A stretch of DNA of 64,000 bases from Schistocephalus solidus (GCA_017591395.1 WEDG01001293.1:248001-312000); one strand, 5' to 3'. Positions 29,976 to 43,548 are shown, numbered from the stretch's first letter. Program-made: numbers and translations. Notes: a model not told the origin generated them from the sequence alone.

Positions 29976-30939
29976 GCAAAAGATGCATGAATAAAGCAAA
30001 AGGAGGTTAACGAACGGAAAAGGCAAGTCGAGAGATAAGTCGAACATCACAAACACAGAATTTAGAATCCGAAAATAATGCCGATTTTGTTGTTGGTGTA
30101 AAATTTGAAAACTAATTCATATTTTAAAGTGTTTTAGCATAGCCGAAAAGACAAGGAGCCAAAGAATGTTTTAGTTATCACTCAACTTAAAATCTGAGCA
30201 TTGTTCATTATAAGGTAAGTCCAATCAGGAATATATTGCACTGTTTAACTGCATGCAAATGCGGGTTGCGGGGACGCGCATCGCAATTGTACGATCACTC
30301 CAGGCTCGTTGATGCAGTGAGATGGCGTTTGTATGACACTGAACCGAGAAAGGTACATCGATGCATGTACATTGGTGGAAATCGCCACACATAAACCGGC
30401 AACACAAGCGAAAAGTCGGAGCAAGGAGGCACGACCGCAGCCGTAACGAATACCTGTAAACAATACACTGATGCTCCCCATAAAATGAATCAAAAGAGCT
30501 AGTGGACATAATTACCGTGCCCGATACTGGCACCCAGATCTCACCCATGGGTCTAAGAATTCTTGTCCAGCAGGGCGGCTACACCCCGGTAACCGTCGGT
30601 AACCGGCAATTTAAACCGGATGAGGGTGTCCTGCGTGTATGTCTCCACACCCGGAAGTCCCTGAACTAATACTTATCCTCTCTCCTGTCCAAAAATAAAA
30701 ATTCCTACTGAGGGGGTAATAAAAATCCTATAAATTAGCAATTTTGATCACCTTTCTATCGTAACAACGTCATGCCACACAGCGGAGCTCGGGATCCGCC
30801 TAGGGATATCTCAGCGAATATATTTATGGAAGCATTGGTTAGCTCTTCGCGAAGGGCTACACTATAAAATTTGCCGCATGCGGACAGAGGCTCGTGGAGG
30901 TAAATCACGCAGTTAATTAACCACGCGTCTAATTCCACG

Positions 30940-30960
30940 CGTCTCTCTCTCTCTCTTTCC
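30940..30960. repeat. (CT)n microsatellite
   Basis: A CT dinucleotide run of about nine units within the large scramblase intron. Confidence 0.7.
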
Positions 30961-31689
30961 CCTCCCGAAAGCCGAATTGACACTGATTACTCTTTTAGTC
31001 TGGAATGTTCGTGTAATTTTAGACAATCAATGGCAAATCGATCGGAAAAGAGGACAGACCCATTTGTTCGGGAAGCAGCTTGCTGCGAAGTGAATGGTGC
31101 TTACCTAAATAAAACATGCTACTCCAACACGAAACAATCTAGGGAAGTGGATTCAGGATAACTCTATTTTAAAGCTCATTTCCAAAGGCCGAGCGAAGAG
31201 GCACCGGGTTCAACTTCGCCCTCAAGAGCGACGACTTGAGATAGCTGTCCTGTTTCACACAGGGCAGACCATGGGCAATTGCCCATGGACTCCCCCTTCC
31301 ATTGTGTTCACGTTTTGTGTATGTTGGAACCACAAAGACTAATATTTGCGAGGGTAGAGGCCACGATGCTTCCACACTTGGCATTCTTTCCATGTTTTGA
31401 ACTAGATGGTTTATTCACAAAGCTGTATCATTAAGGAAGTGAATGTTTGTGAATCAACGAATGATTTTGTGCTCGCAATAGGACAACCTGTTGGAGCTGG
31501 ATTCAAAACAGGGGTTTATATCAGCCTACTAAATTTTAAATAACGGAGAATTTGTAGTTATGAGGATGTTCACACCTCAACGATTTAAATACCTATTAAA
31601 GACTACAAGGTAAGCTATCACCGGGCAAGGTAAATACTGTACTGTTGGATAAACATAAGCATCCACTAGACTTTAGCAAACATCCGAAT

Positions 31690-34250
31690 CCGAGCCTGAA
31701 AGCGGACACTGTGGAAACATAATGGAGTCAAATACGGAGCGTCACCCATGCTATTGTTCTGTACATCCTCGGTCATGCCCACCGTCAGCATCATGACTAG
31801 TTAACCAACAATGATAAAGAAATCGCAATCTGCTCTTCGATAAATGGACCGCAACACGGCCTAAGACAATTACAGAACAAACACCAACAAATCGGCTTTC
31901 TTTCCACGTCAGAGTCTGGTGCAGCAGCGCATTAGGGAGATACAGAATGCTTGGAAAAACCATAGGACGGAGGAAATGGAAGGATAAGCGAACAACGATA
32001 AAGTGAAGAAATTGTTCACATCCAGCAAGGCAAGATACGGCCCTTAAGTCAAAAAGGACTGCGCCGCTGCTCAATCCCGACGGAACAACACCCCCGACGT
32101 AGAAATCGTAAACTCTGGAGGGCTGGGTCGAGCACTTAAGAGATGTCCTAAAATTATAATCCGCAATCTCCGTTGGTGCCATCAAGAGGCCCCCTCAAAA
32201 AGCAAAAAACGTCGAACTCGATCGGTTACGCTCGGTGCAAGCAACTATTAGAGCTGCGTATTAGGTGTCCAAGCGACAATGCAGAAGGCGTTGATTCCCC
32301 CCTCGAACTGAAATCTGCAAATATGGCGACTTTCAACGGACGCACAAACTCAGCTCGCTGACGTGGGGACAAGAAAAATCCCTCAGGTCCAAAAGTACGC
32401 CACCATGGCCCCCTTATACAAACGCAAAGAAATCTGCAAATCGAGGACAATCACAAAGGCTTCTACATTCTCAGCATTGCAGGAAAAATATTCTTACGTG
32501 CCTAGTGCAATCGCCTGAACCGTAAACTGAAGCAAGGACTTCAGAATTAAGAAACGATCGGTATGATATTTGCTGCCCATCAATTAAAAGAGGAATTTCA
32601 AGAAATGCTTTTGATACAGGCAATTGTGAGGGACTCTGGAAAATAATTCTGAAATTCGGACGCCTAAAGCATCTTATAAAACTAGTGCACTAGCTTCACA
32701 CCAGGATGATGGATCACATCATGGATAATAGGGCAATCTGGAAAGCATTTACAGTGACAAATGAGGTAAAAAAGGCTACCCAATCGCCCCCCCCCTTCTG
32801 TTTCAAGTTTTAGGTATGCTGATGGACGCCTATCGTGAGAATTGAACGGAACTGAAAATTTAAAAAACGAATGGACAACTGCTTAACATCCATCGCATGC
32901 AAGCACCCTCGAAATTATTCATGGTCAGCGTCCACAAACTATTGTGCGCCGATGTCTGTACGCTACTCAACACGACGGAGGCGAATATTATAAGGAGCAT
33001 TAACCTGTTTGCATGTAGCTGCTTCTACATCGGAGTGACATTCAGGAAGAAGAAGACAGTGAATAAAAAGAACCCAGAATTCACGCCAATAGAACCTCAA
33101 TCATACTTGTAGAATAATAAGTGTACCTCGGGAAGTACAATTTGAAAGAAACATCAAAACCAAATATCACATTGCAAGTCGAAGCCGGGCTTTCGGATAG
33201 CTGTTGCACTCCGTCTAGTACTGCTTTAACACCCTCACTGACATAAAACTGATAATGTACAGACCTGTTATCTGGACTATGTTCTCGCATGAGGCGGAAA
33301 CATTAGCGGTCTATGAAAACCAGACAAAGGGAAAAGATTACTTTTACCTCAGTTTTCTCTGGAAAATACCAGAGGTGCCATAACAGGAAAGAATCTCATA
33401 CACTGACGTTCTCAGTATTTATGCCAGGCTGGGACTGATGCCAACACATTGGAGAAGCCACGCCGTGAGGATGGAAGACGAGCGTCTGTCATGGCAATGG
33501 GTGCTTGCAGACAAGGTAGAAAATGACGATGTCATGACACTCATTAGAATCCCATCAAGAACCAGCAAATCAACTCTGAAACCTGAGAAGGCCGCGTATG
33601 TAATCGACAAGCTTGATGTATTGCCATGAAAACTGAGATAATCAACGCAGACTACCGCATACAAGAACGCGATGAGGAATGTATGGCTGCAACGATCGAA
33701 CACCTATCAATATATCACATTTCCACCTGACGTTTAGGGCTTAAATCAGACTCGCTGGACAGCCGCAAACGCCATGCGGTGTCAACATTACAACTTTGCA
33801 TGTTAAATTTCAAAACACCACCACCTTCACGAATATTACAAGTAAAATAACTCCGCCTACCTGCAGGCAATAACCAGCACTGTCTTTCCCACAGGCAATG
33901 CAGGATCAGTTCCAAAATGCACATATGGCGACCGTACCATCGAATCACACCTCCATCTGATTAGTCACTTGCAAATCAAACGCAGTGAGACTGGGGAACA
34001 AGAACTTAGGGTCACGGCGCACACCTGTCATGCACGCCTCACTTATAAATACGGCCTTAGCACAGCAAAACATTGCGTGGGTTTTTTTCGGTCGTATGCG
34101 CATACACGACAGCGATAATTACTCCAATGGCACCACGACAAACCCACCTCCCACATTACTAAGCTCCTCTACCACCAAAATTATCATCAGGTCTGGACAT
34201 AAGAACTCAAATTGTTCCTACTGCTACTAATAGCTTAGGCTCATGCAACA
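31690..34250 (+). pseudogene. LINE-A copy 5, ancient relic
   Basis: Traces of LINE-A in all three plus frames: a GHAHRQHHD-like segment near 31770, IFLRA and HQLKEEFQEM near 32490-32610, WKAFTVTNEV near 32735, and a better-kept C-terminal piece SIYARLGL...RMEDERLSWQ at 33420-33500. A finger trace FGRMRIHDSD lies near 34090. Dozens of stops and frameshifts make this the oldest LINE-A copy in the window. It lies antisense in the scramblase intron. Confidence 0.6.
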
Positions 34251-35919
34251 ATCTAGTCGGCCACTCCCGAGCCCATTGGACTGTGACTGGCGAATCGCTT
34301 AAGTGCCAATTTATACGCGTTACTCACTGCTTGCCTTTCACAGTGTCCTAGAACAGTTCAACATAGCATTGATCTATTTTACCGTATGCCAGCACACTCG
34401 TCCCAAGGGATGCGCCTGACAGTTTATTCTGAATCTCATTATACCTTGCCTAACAACTTCGATTAATTTAAATCTAACTGTAAGGCATATGACAACCTGG
34501 ACATGTATTTTGTGTAAAAAGTTGCGGTGGTGATTAAGGTGCTCGGGCTTCTGTACCCCTCCTTAATGCGTCAAGCCAAATTGCTAGCATTAGCTTATGA
34601 ACGATTAAACTTTAAAAAGTTCATTCTACGAGCGTATATTAACAGATATAGGCAGATCTTGTAATTTTGGTGCCTCTTGAAAATATGAAGGACAAAAACG
34701 CGTGTATAAGAGCCTTTAGGGCATTGCGTAGGCAAGGCTTATTTTTGCGATGCATCACAATAGTGGGTCAACTATATCAAGAACACAGGCCAGTAATAGT
34801 TTGTCACATTTGAAACGCTATGCGTTTACAGTACCGTAACAGTATGAACTCCTATGGGTCACTGGACATCATTATGGGACGTGAAAAGAAGCAAATCAGT
34901 ACCCGCAGACCAACGATGAGTGTATCTCGAACACTATTTAATAGTTCTTTTTCAACTACAGACCATAAATGCGGACTATCATCCAAGGACCCCGCCGAGT
35001 CTGAAATACTATCGCCGATAGAATGCCTTAATATCTCAGATGAGCAGAAACTCACTTCTATCTGCACATTTTCTTTTTTTTTAAAAAATACAGGCTTAAT
35101 CTTACCACACACCTTAGAATTAAATATTTGCAGCATAGTCGTGTGCGTTGAGACACTGGCTCGATAGGGAAAGGGGAGCGCTTAAGCCTCTGCCAGTGCT
35201 GTTAGTTCCGCTACATATAATTTGGTCGTTCAAATTAAGCAGTAACTATGGGGTTAAAAATTACTGGAGGGGACAAAAAACGTACAAGGGAATGGATTAG
35301 AGGTGAGCACATCTAGTAAAGCTGTACATTCCGCTGTTGCTGTTATCTGAGTGTCTCGAAAATTCACCATCCCGCCGGATAAAACCGCCATCATCCCGAT
35401 ATACAATTACCAAAAACTCAATATCACCTCACTATCGTGGCGATATACTCTTGGTAATAGGGATGTTTCCAGACGTCCATCTTGGGTGTGCAAGTTTATA
35501 AAAATCAGTTTCCTAATTACAACGATAGCTGAATTCGGCATAATCATGCACAAAACAACCGATGCAGACTCATGATAAACTTTTTAAAATTTCAGCGTAG
35601 TCCATAGTCAAAGTTTCCATGGTTTTTTGTATGAATCTAACTATCTTTCCTCGCCACTTGTTTTTTTTTAATAACAAGACGCGTTATTTGTCCAAAGAAA
35701 CAAACACAAAGTGAATGTCCTCACTCGTTATTTCAGTTATTTGGTATAGGCACTTGGAAATTACAATTGATGGTTCAGTTAGTTCAATGTTGTTCTTACC
35801 TTTAAGAATGAGCTTTTGAAATAAACGAATTAAAATATTTCTCATACATTTTAATGGCTTAAGTGATTGAGGAACATTCCGAGGTGGATGTAAAATAGAG
35901 TCCAGTTCTGAGCACTTAC
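34251..35919. other. Unassigned intronic sequence
   Basis: Part of the large scramblase intron. A frame at 35136-34852 (-) begins with a plausible acceptor, but exon c at 26598 fits the scramblase continuation far better, so I do not call it an exon. Confidence 0.45.
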
Positions 35920-36134
35920 CGCGGGATGACAAGGGGCACAGGGTGCACAACCCGAATCCTTCTCCAAGCTTAGAACAGTATTGCCCTGCATGTCATGGAA
36001 ATTAACCTCAAAGGTATGGCAAGATTCACAACAGAGCCGCATCCACCAGTTACTTTGTTCGAAACCCTCAAGGATCGGTTGGCCTTCCGGATCAGTAACA
36101 AAGTAGCGTCGTGGAAAGGCAGCACAGCATCTAC
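35920..36134 (-). CDS. PLSCR: Phospholipid scramblase, exon b (Cys-rich segment)
   Basis: A 215 bp exon between acceptor CTGTTTTTCAG and donor GTAAGT. It completes a Gly codon split with exon a. It encodes RYFVTDPEGQPI, WWMRLCCESCHTFEVNF, DMQGNTVLSLEKD and CAPCAPC. This follows the scramblase order: a K/R-Y-x-(I/V) strand, a Cys pair, a second strand F-x-(I/V), D-x-x-G-x-x-V-x-x-L, then a Cys cluster. In relatives the Cys cluster is palmitoylated and decides plasma-membrane against nuclear location, so a membrane location is plausible here. Confidence 0.8.
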
Positions 36135-36987
36135 CTGAAAAACAGAAAATGTAACAGACATAAATCTAAAAAGCTCCAGACGAGGGTCTTATGTCTTAAT
36201 AGCACGTAAATAACATTTTTAATCAGACATGAGCCTAATCTGGAAGTGACAGGTGAAGAAAAATTACAAAAATAGGTATAAGTGACAAGTGAGAGTACAG
36301 TAAAGAAGGCTTCTTTACTACTTCTAAAAGTGTTGATGCCACGAGGTACCATTATATGTGGCTAGTTGCTAGTTCAAACGTCAGGTAAATTCTGTCAGAA
36401 AGAAAACTGGTAGATAGTGATTAAAGCTATCGCCATTTTAACTAGTCTAAGGCAAATCGAAAAACTACGATAAAAATCGAAAGCATATGTAGCGCATGCT
36501 TGAAGAAATCTGGAAACATAATGACAGATGAAAGATAGGCTGACACACATTACTATCACAGTTTACGTGTGCAAACTTATAAACGTAGCTTATAAAAATT
36601 AAACGTTGCCACGAACTAATAAACCAGGCTTGATTAAAAATCGTCCTCTTTGTTGATCAACTTGTGCTAAGTCAATCATTTTCGGATTCCGTTAGAAAAG
36701 GAAACTGGAGTAAAGGAAGATGGTAGAGAAACCACTGATTTGAAAACCCAGAAGGGTTGGAATTATCTACAGGAAGAGGTTTCTGTACATTCCGATTGAA
36801 TGCATTTTCAGAATGCATTTTCCGACAAAACAGTTTTGGATTTGCATACCTAGTGATATGTAAACATGTGTTCTTAGAGTCATACTTTGAGCAGTTCCAT
36901 TTCATAAGTTACGTTAAAAGGGCATCGCTTATGTAAATGGGAAATATAAGACATTAAATAAGCAATAAAGAAAAACAACTAACATAC
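36135..36987 (-). other. Scramblase intron between exons a and b
   Basis: 853 bp, donor GTATGT and acceptor TTTTTCAG, phase 1. Nothing else recognised inside. Confidence 0.65.
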
Positions 36988-37154
36988 CTCGCTCTTCAAC
37001 GGGCACTCGGTAAACCCGAATTTCCGTCGATTTCACTAGAAACTGCAAACCAGCGGGAATTTCGAAGGGGCCAGAAATGAAATTTTCCGGTGCAGGTTGT
37101 TCAGTGTGTGGGTTAGAAACACCGAGTGTCATTGAAAAGGTTTGCGAAGAAACT
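36988..37154 (-). CDS. PLSCR: Phospholipid scramblase, exon a (partial N-terminal)
   Basis: A 167 bp exon with probable acceptor TTATTTAG at its high end (an alternative AG lies two bases further in) and donor GTATGT. It encodes a Pro/Ser/Thr-containing leader, then FEIPAGLQFLVKSTEIRVYR. The IPAGLQFL...IRVYR part matches the P-x-G-L-E-Y-L...I-x-V-x-Q entry of the scramblase domain. Upstream exon(s) with the start codon were not identified; the usual Pro-rich N-terminus is not seen here beyond a few residues. Confidence 0.72.
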
Positions 37155-40130
37155 CTAAATAATATATGATCACAAAAAAATGTACAAATCAAAGGTTGAA
37201 AACAAGGAAAGATCCAAGAAATGCGAACATTGGAAGGATAGTCAGTGTGCGATCACAGAATATTCTGCGAGGATTAATCGAGGATTATTCCTCTGGGATG
37301 ATTAATCCTGCCATAAAAACATCCAAATATAAAATCGGTCATATAAATAAGCAAACTATAAGGTTCGATCACGATGCAAAATATATAAAATGAAGGTAAT
37401 ATGTTGCATAAGACACTTTGGAAACGGTAAAAACTTTATAACTTGACAAAAATGCATCGATCATCATCATCAAATCAACCAGGATAGCTAGATTTTAATT
37501 AGCATTAAACATCCTCCTGTCCTTTATGTAAAGAAAAGCGGTTCTTTCCTCAAATAAAAAAACGGCGGTCTTAAAATCACAAAATTGAAGAGACGTACAC
37601 GAATAGCAAGGGCTTGGGCCAATTAACCTAGCGAGTGACACTAACGCAAGGTTGGAAGTTTATTGGTTAATGTAAGGTTAACGGCCGAATGATGCTATTT
37701 GGTAAACTTAAACAACCGCTTCAGGATATTAAAACAACCGTGATACGGCTTCGCACACTAAATATGTATAAAGGCTTCTAAGTTTACCAGGCTACAATTG
37801 TAAAAAAACGACTAAATGACATTTTAATGATCTAAAAGGAGGGATCCTTGAACTTTGACAGAAATTGCTCGGCAGACTATCTTGCTTGCCTGCTACATAT
37901 GAAATCGACCTAGGGCAAAGCCAATACAAGGGCCGAGTCAGCAATGAGTAGTATGTATTTGAGTTAAATATTGCCATACATAACCCTGAGATCCGTTACT
38001 AATTTGATTTCGACCATACAATGTTAAGTGTGAATCCTGTGCGATGCCTTTGTTAGTCCTCATATGCTGTAATTTACGATAATCGTTTTCAAGCCAACCG
38101 ACCTGACCCCGACATCCGATTGACACATGGAGGCTGGGGTAGATTAACCTCAGATTTAACGTTTAGCTACCTCATTGTGAATAAAACTAACTTTGAATTA
38201 TAATGAGATACTAACACCCATGGCCCGGAAAAGTTGCTAACTGACGGGTCAACTGGGTCCTACTCAAGATGCGATGATGACTTTTAACTACAGCTTTATG
38301 ACACCATTATCTGTAGCATGTTTAAGATTGAGCAAAAAAATCAAACTACATGGGAACCTATAGTCAGTGTAGTGCGGCACTCACGTTTTAGGATAGTTAG
38401 ATTTACAAACTACTGCATCCACCTACGCTGAAATTAGGTGTGTTTTCTGTTAAAAAAGTATACTTAAGTGAAGTTATGATATTGTTTAAGTGCAAAGTTG
38501 TCCCAAATATTGTCTTTAAACCATAATACTGGTTTTTATATGTCAATACTTCTTTTATTACCTTCGAGTCCATACGTTCAAGAAGATCTTCGTACCATCC
38601 AAGGAAGAATGATTATGGTGCTTACTATAAAATATGACTAGAGTTATAAGGTCATTTAAACGCAAAAAATAAAAATCGTCCTTAATTGTCCAGTGGTAAG
38701 TGGCAAGTGACACAATAAATTAAAATTTGATACAACATACCATACTCTCAAGTAATTAAAGGCGAATTATTAGGTAAGAATGTGGACAGTTTATGGAATA
38801 TTACTAAGCGACAGTTGTACAGAAATTCCTTGGACTAATCACAGAAAGCAGAGAAGCAATTTTTGTATATACACATTAACAATCCTTTCATTTTTTGGTA
38901 TTCGGTTTTGAGCGTTACATCCTCTGTTCTCACTCACCAATGTGGTCTCTACTGCTGCAGCTTTTCTTCCCTTCTTTTTTCCCCACCTTCTCCCCACAAT
39001 AGAATGATGGGGCCCTCTGGGCCTTAAATGTACAATTTATTTATTTAAAATCACAATCAACAGTACGAATAGTCGCATCAGCCGTTCCATGTTCTCTTTT
39101 CACTATGTCCTTCGCATTCAGTTTTCTTTGATATGTACTTCATCTAATTCTAAACTTTATCGGTTCTCGTCATTTTTTATAATTTTTCTGCCGATAATCC
39201 ATCTGAGTATGCTGCTTTTCCCTTGTGCCTCTTTTTTGCTCATTCCACTACTTGGTTCTTACTTTTTCGCTTCTAAAAACATTCCTTGTACTTCGTTTTT
39301 TTATTCCAACTTTAGTTTCTTTTGCCCTAGTATGTTTTCGCCCCTTTCTCCTGGCATAGTTTCAGTTATTTTTATGCTTGGTTCTCCACACGAGTAAATC
39401 ACGTTACTTAGTATCGTTTGTGCTCTTTCACCATACTTTCCCTGCATTTTGCCATTTGTTTATTCATTTTTGTAAGGTTAAACCACATCCGACAATAATA
39501 GCATAAGCATTATTATCTCCCCTGAATATGTCATTGTGAAATGGACAGTTTACGCTGGAACCGCTTTCCGGTACTATCCTTGGTCTTGCTGACAATGTGC
39601 ATCTGACGATATCCGGTGACTTTAAATGTTTTAACAGTTGGCTAAAACTAAAAAAACCACGTCCAAAACGCGGCCTACATGCCTATGGGTAGTCACCTAT
39701 CTATCTTCAGAGACTCGGGTAACCACTACAGTGCTCGTCTTATCGGACTATAAATAAACTCTCCAGAAGTACAAAGACACCAGAGCCAGTTGATAATATT
39801 TTACAGATGCGGAAGTTTGATCTGGAAATATATGTATACAAATGTTCGAAAACCGCTAAATATTTTTTCATCTAGCTTGTTTCTGAGATTCACAACTTGC
39901 TGTTCTCTTAAACGTTCTGTATTGTCACCTTACAAGCATTCTTGCAGTATCATATATATTAAAAGTAATATACCGTCTATTACCTAACAGTTTCCACGTG
40001 AAGTTCATTGGACTTGGTCATTTGGCTTGCGAATCTCATAAATAGTAGGGTAGCATAATAAGTACAACATAAATTATAATAACATAGCGTGTCTACTTAT
40101 TTACGTTTATTTCTTACTTGTAATCGTTAC
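37155..40130. other. Region upstream of scramblase exon a
   Basis: AT-rich sequence probably containing the promoter and first exon(s) of the scramblase gene, which I could not place. A pyrimidine-rich patch at 38940-39060 ends in GGGGCCCTCTGGGCCTT followed by a TTTA run and looks like the tail of another retroelement. The 39089-39397 frame is low-complexity and hydrophobic because of T-rich sequence and is not a credible gene. Confidence 0.4.
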
Positions 40131-40139
40131 GGTTGCGAT

Positions 40140-43100
40140 CGTGCGTGATCTAGCCAGCCTCGACGATGTCACATATTGTACCTTCCCACGCGTGACGACT
40201 CGCGGCAGCAGACATGGAAAGCTCAATTCAATCTTTTCTCCAGGAACGGACGCTGAATACCGAAGGTCCAAGCACTGTCCCCATGTCTTGCCGAACCGTG
40301 TCGAGCCAGGTTTTAAGTTGACCTTGTCTTCGACGCCTCAAAGTGGGCAACGGCACTAGATCGAAAGCAATAGAACACAGCTCGTGAGACAGGCGATGGA
40401 GTACGTGCCCGAACCACCTCAGTCGTCTTTATTTGATGGCCTTAGTTATTTTGGAGATATTGTCACAACCAATTCAGACTGTTTCGTTTGAGACGTAGTC
40501 GGTGTACTTCAATATAAGGATTGTCCTCAGGCAAAAATGGTCAAATACCTGCAGTCTTAACTCATCTTCTACGCGCACAACCCAGCTTTCACAACCGCGA
40601 GGAGGACTGACCGGACGGATGCATTGTACATGCGGATGCTCGTGGTGACGGACCTTTCGCGTCGGGTCCTTAGGCACTTTCTAAGGATCGTAAAAACCCG
40701 GAGAGCAGCGCCGATTCGGGAGACAATGTCGTCCTTATTCTGTCCATTCAACAGTATCCTCGTCCTGAGATTGTTATGCACGAGGATGCGCGTAGTGGTG
40801 GAGTGATTTTTTACCTTGTTAAAATCAATGATTTTGTCCGGCGGCAAACTAAATAAAGCAGGCAGCCGTCGGCTGCTAGTAGCCATGACGGAATTCCAGA
40901 ATGCGCCTCAGAGTGAATAGCTGGTCCATGCATCCACGCCCAGCTCGGAATCTGGTTTGATTGGGCCTCGTCCTAGAGTCATGTACAGACTGAAACCGCT
41001 TGAGAAGGATAATAGTAATTACCTTCGAAGTAACGTCAATGAGACTTATGCCTTCTTAAAGACGGGCAATAGGATTCCCGAACCCCAGTCATTGAGAATT
41101 ACTTCGTCTCTCCCCACTTGCTTATTCACCACAGGAAGCCAGGGAACCAGAGTGTCGACACATGCCTTGTAGCTTTCTGTGTGAATACTGTCCTCTCCAG
41201 GCGCCTTTTTGTTGTGCAGCCTCAGTAGTGCATCGGCAACTTCTCCCTCTGAAGGAGGTCGCATGACACTGCATAGGCGGGAGATGGATGGAACGCAGGC
41301 GCAGAGGAGAGCGAGGGTGTGATTAGTTGCTCATTTAAGTTGAGGAGGTGCTAGAAGTGCTTACGCCAGCGATCGACCTTGGGCGGGTTGGCAGAAATAA
41401 GGCCACCATTCACATCGCGAACAGAGTCACTAAGCGTCAAGGTCTTACCACTAACTTAGTGAATAATTTGGTAGGTTTTGCGAGTGTCACAAACGTTTGA
41501 GGCCAGCTCCCTGGACGTCGCTATTCTAGAAAAATATTTCTGCCGGTCATCTCTAGCCGACTTTGCTGTCATGTTCTGGATTGGCGGAAAGAAGCATCGT
41601 TGTGGGACCAGCTTGAGCCTTCCGGGCAGACAACTGCAGGGTTCATCCACTAATCCAGTCACTGCGGCTCTGTTGGGTGAATCCGAGAAGTTTCTCAGCT
41701 GGTCCATAGAAGGATGTCTTTAGTGATGACCATTGGTCACTGCCTTCTTTGTCAGCTAGGGTCTCATAATGTAGCCGGAGTTCTGTGTTCAGGGCCTCGG
41801 CAGTGCTGGATTCCTGGATTTTTGCAATATCGAGTATTATCGCACGTGGCCTTTTTTGGTGCAGACGAGAGATGATTTTACAGGCATGGGCGAACGAAAA
41901 CATGGTCAGACCCGTGGGTTTTATTAGTTTTGACACCACGCATTGATCTGCTAGCTTTAACCCAGCGGCGGAACCTTGAACGAACTAGAATGCATTTGAC
42001 TTGATTGGCCGTATAGCCATCGTTTGAGTACCGAGTCAGTAGATGTTTGTGGGAGGGCTGGAAGCTAGTGTTCGTGAAAAACAGTCAATTCTGAGCAGCA
42101 AAATTAGCATGCTCTCACCATTGTCGCATTGAGAGCCAAGCCCATACCGACCAATAAAGTCACTGCTTGACGAGTCCCCGAGTCCAGTCGTACCATTCCA
42201 GTCCCCCTCAACAATCAACAGATTACGGCGAGGAAGTCTTTCTACTAACTCCTGCAGCTGCGAGTAGAAGGCCTCTTTATCACGCTGTTCGGCAGTTGAC
42301 GTCGGTGCGTACACAGACACGACAGAGATGTTGGTAAAGTGACCCTTCAGTCGCGCGTAAGCTATTCGATCATTGGCTGGTTCCCATGCAAGTAGTGCAC
42401 GATTTGCTTGTTCCGAGATGGCAATAGGCACACCGTGTCTACCAGAGGAGTTCCGTGGGCCATTGTGGTACAGGGTGAATTGGAAGTTGACCCCCGGCTC
42501 TTTAATTAGCTTGTACCTAAGTAGGGGATTCGGACTTCAGGCAGGTAGCAGACATTCACGTGGTATTGGTGAAGACTGCATGCCGTCATCGTTAGGGTAC
42601 CTGCGTCCGGAAACGTTCGCAAATTCCAGCATCCAATACAAAGACTCCGTTCCCGGTTAAGTTTTCCAGCTTGAAGACTATTCCCCCACACCACTGGACC
42701 AAGGCTGCGGAGTGCGTTGGTTCCCGTGGATACCGTAGCATGGATCGTAGTACTGTAATCGGACATTTTTCATGAGGTTTCTTGTGGATTTGAATACAGG
42801 TGGAACCCCGACAGCCTCTCAGAGTGTTTGTTCGAGGTTGTCTCCTCTAGCGCTTTGGTTCAAGAACCTAACCACGAGGCAGCGGTAGCAAGCAAACTTA
42901 TTTAAGGGCAGTTCACGGTCGCCGTGGCACCGTGCCATTGTAGGGATTTGTGGCATTTTATAAGGCAGCCGGCGTGCCAGACCTCAGCTCTCCACGTCTT
43001 GGTAGCACTGCAGCTTCTGGTTTGCGACTGCTTATTTGTCAGACCCAGGAGTCTGCTTATTTCCAGCTAACCTTAACTGAAGGCCGTTCCACTATCCGCC

Positions 43101-43150
43101 ACCTTTGGACGCGCCGAGGAACCAGCAGTTAGGCTAAAAGGTAACCCGTC
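40140..43150 (-). mobile_element. LINE-B copy 2
   Basis: Minus-strand relative of the element at 17947-20950. It has a longer 5' part (coding start ATG at 42766, with sequence up to about 43150 that may be 5' UTR) and the same 3' end block (CTTGGACCTTCGGTATTC near 40270, then TCTGCTGCC-CGAGTCGTCACGC near 40200). The central RT is missing. Confidence 0.7.
40474..42766 (-). pseudogene. LINE-B endonuclease and RT with palm deletion
   Basis: Endonuclease from 42766: NLRTFPDAGT, YLPEVR (catalytic Glu position), VSVYAPTS near 42310, and NLLIVEGDWN near 42210 with the catalytic GDWN kept. RT fingers: NKKAPGEDSIHTES near 41200. Fragments of FTLRRILEFRHG near 40905 (frameshifted) are followed directly, near 40850, by sequence that normally lies after the YADD box (LNGQNKDDIVSRI). 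The catalytic palm is therefore deleted. C-terminal SNETV at 40474. Several stops elsewhere. Inactive. Confidence 0.68.
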
Positions 43151-43548
43151 TTCCCTTTGATGTACAAAAACATCTCAGGGCCTGTTTTAATTTGCAGTTC
43201 CTTCTTCCTTCCTGACCTCCAATCGGCCAAGTTGATTCTTGCAATATTGGCCTACGCCGTATTTAAAATTGACAGGGGGTGGTTCATAGCCCACTGTTGG
43301 TTTCGAATTAAACACCGACATGGTCACTGTAAATATCCTTCATTCCTCCCTTCTGTCGCAAGCTGCTAATCCAATTAATGGCTTGCAGCTGTAGGCAGTG
43401 AAAACGTCAGGAAAATCGAACGTTACCGTTAGGGAACATTTCCGCTCACTGCGCTTTCTGCATCTCGTAGCTGCATTGCTAACCCAATGAATGGGGCCTA
43501 GACAGCCGATGTAAATCCATGAAGATTTAACAATATACTGCGTACCTG

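Larger units (their letters stand above)
26599..35919 (-). other. Scramblase 9.3 kb intron between exons b and c
   Basis: From donor GTAAGT (35919-35914) to acceptor TTCAG before 26598. The intron contains a decayed LINE-A (31.7-34.25 kb, antisense to the gene), a LINE-A 3' UTR remnant, a dispersed unclassified repeat and two unexplained coding-like segments on the plus strand (27107-27345 and 27922-28236). Its size is much larger than the 0.85 and 2.7 kb neighbouring introns and is largely due to insertions. Confidence 0.65.

Noticed and set aside
34852..35136. Scramblase exon after the Cys-rich exon b
   Set aside because: It has an acceptor-like AG, but its translation lacks the I-G-x-V-x-Q and L-x-I-x-G-P patterns. 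The exon at 26398-26598 carries all of them and joins in phase.
39089..39397. Hydrophobic 102-codon membrane protein
   Set aside because: The reading comes from a T-rich low-complexity tract; no start context, splice sites or family support it.
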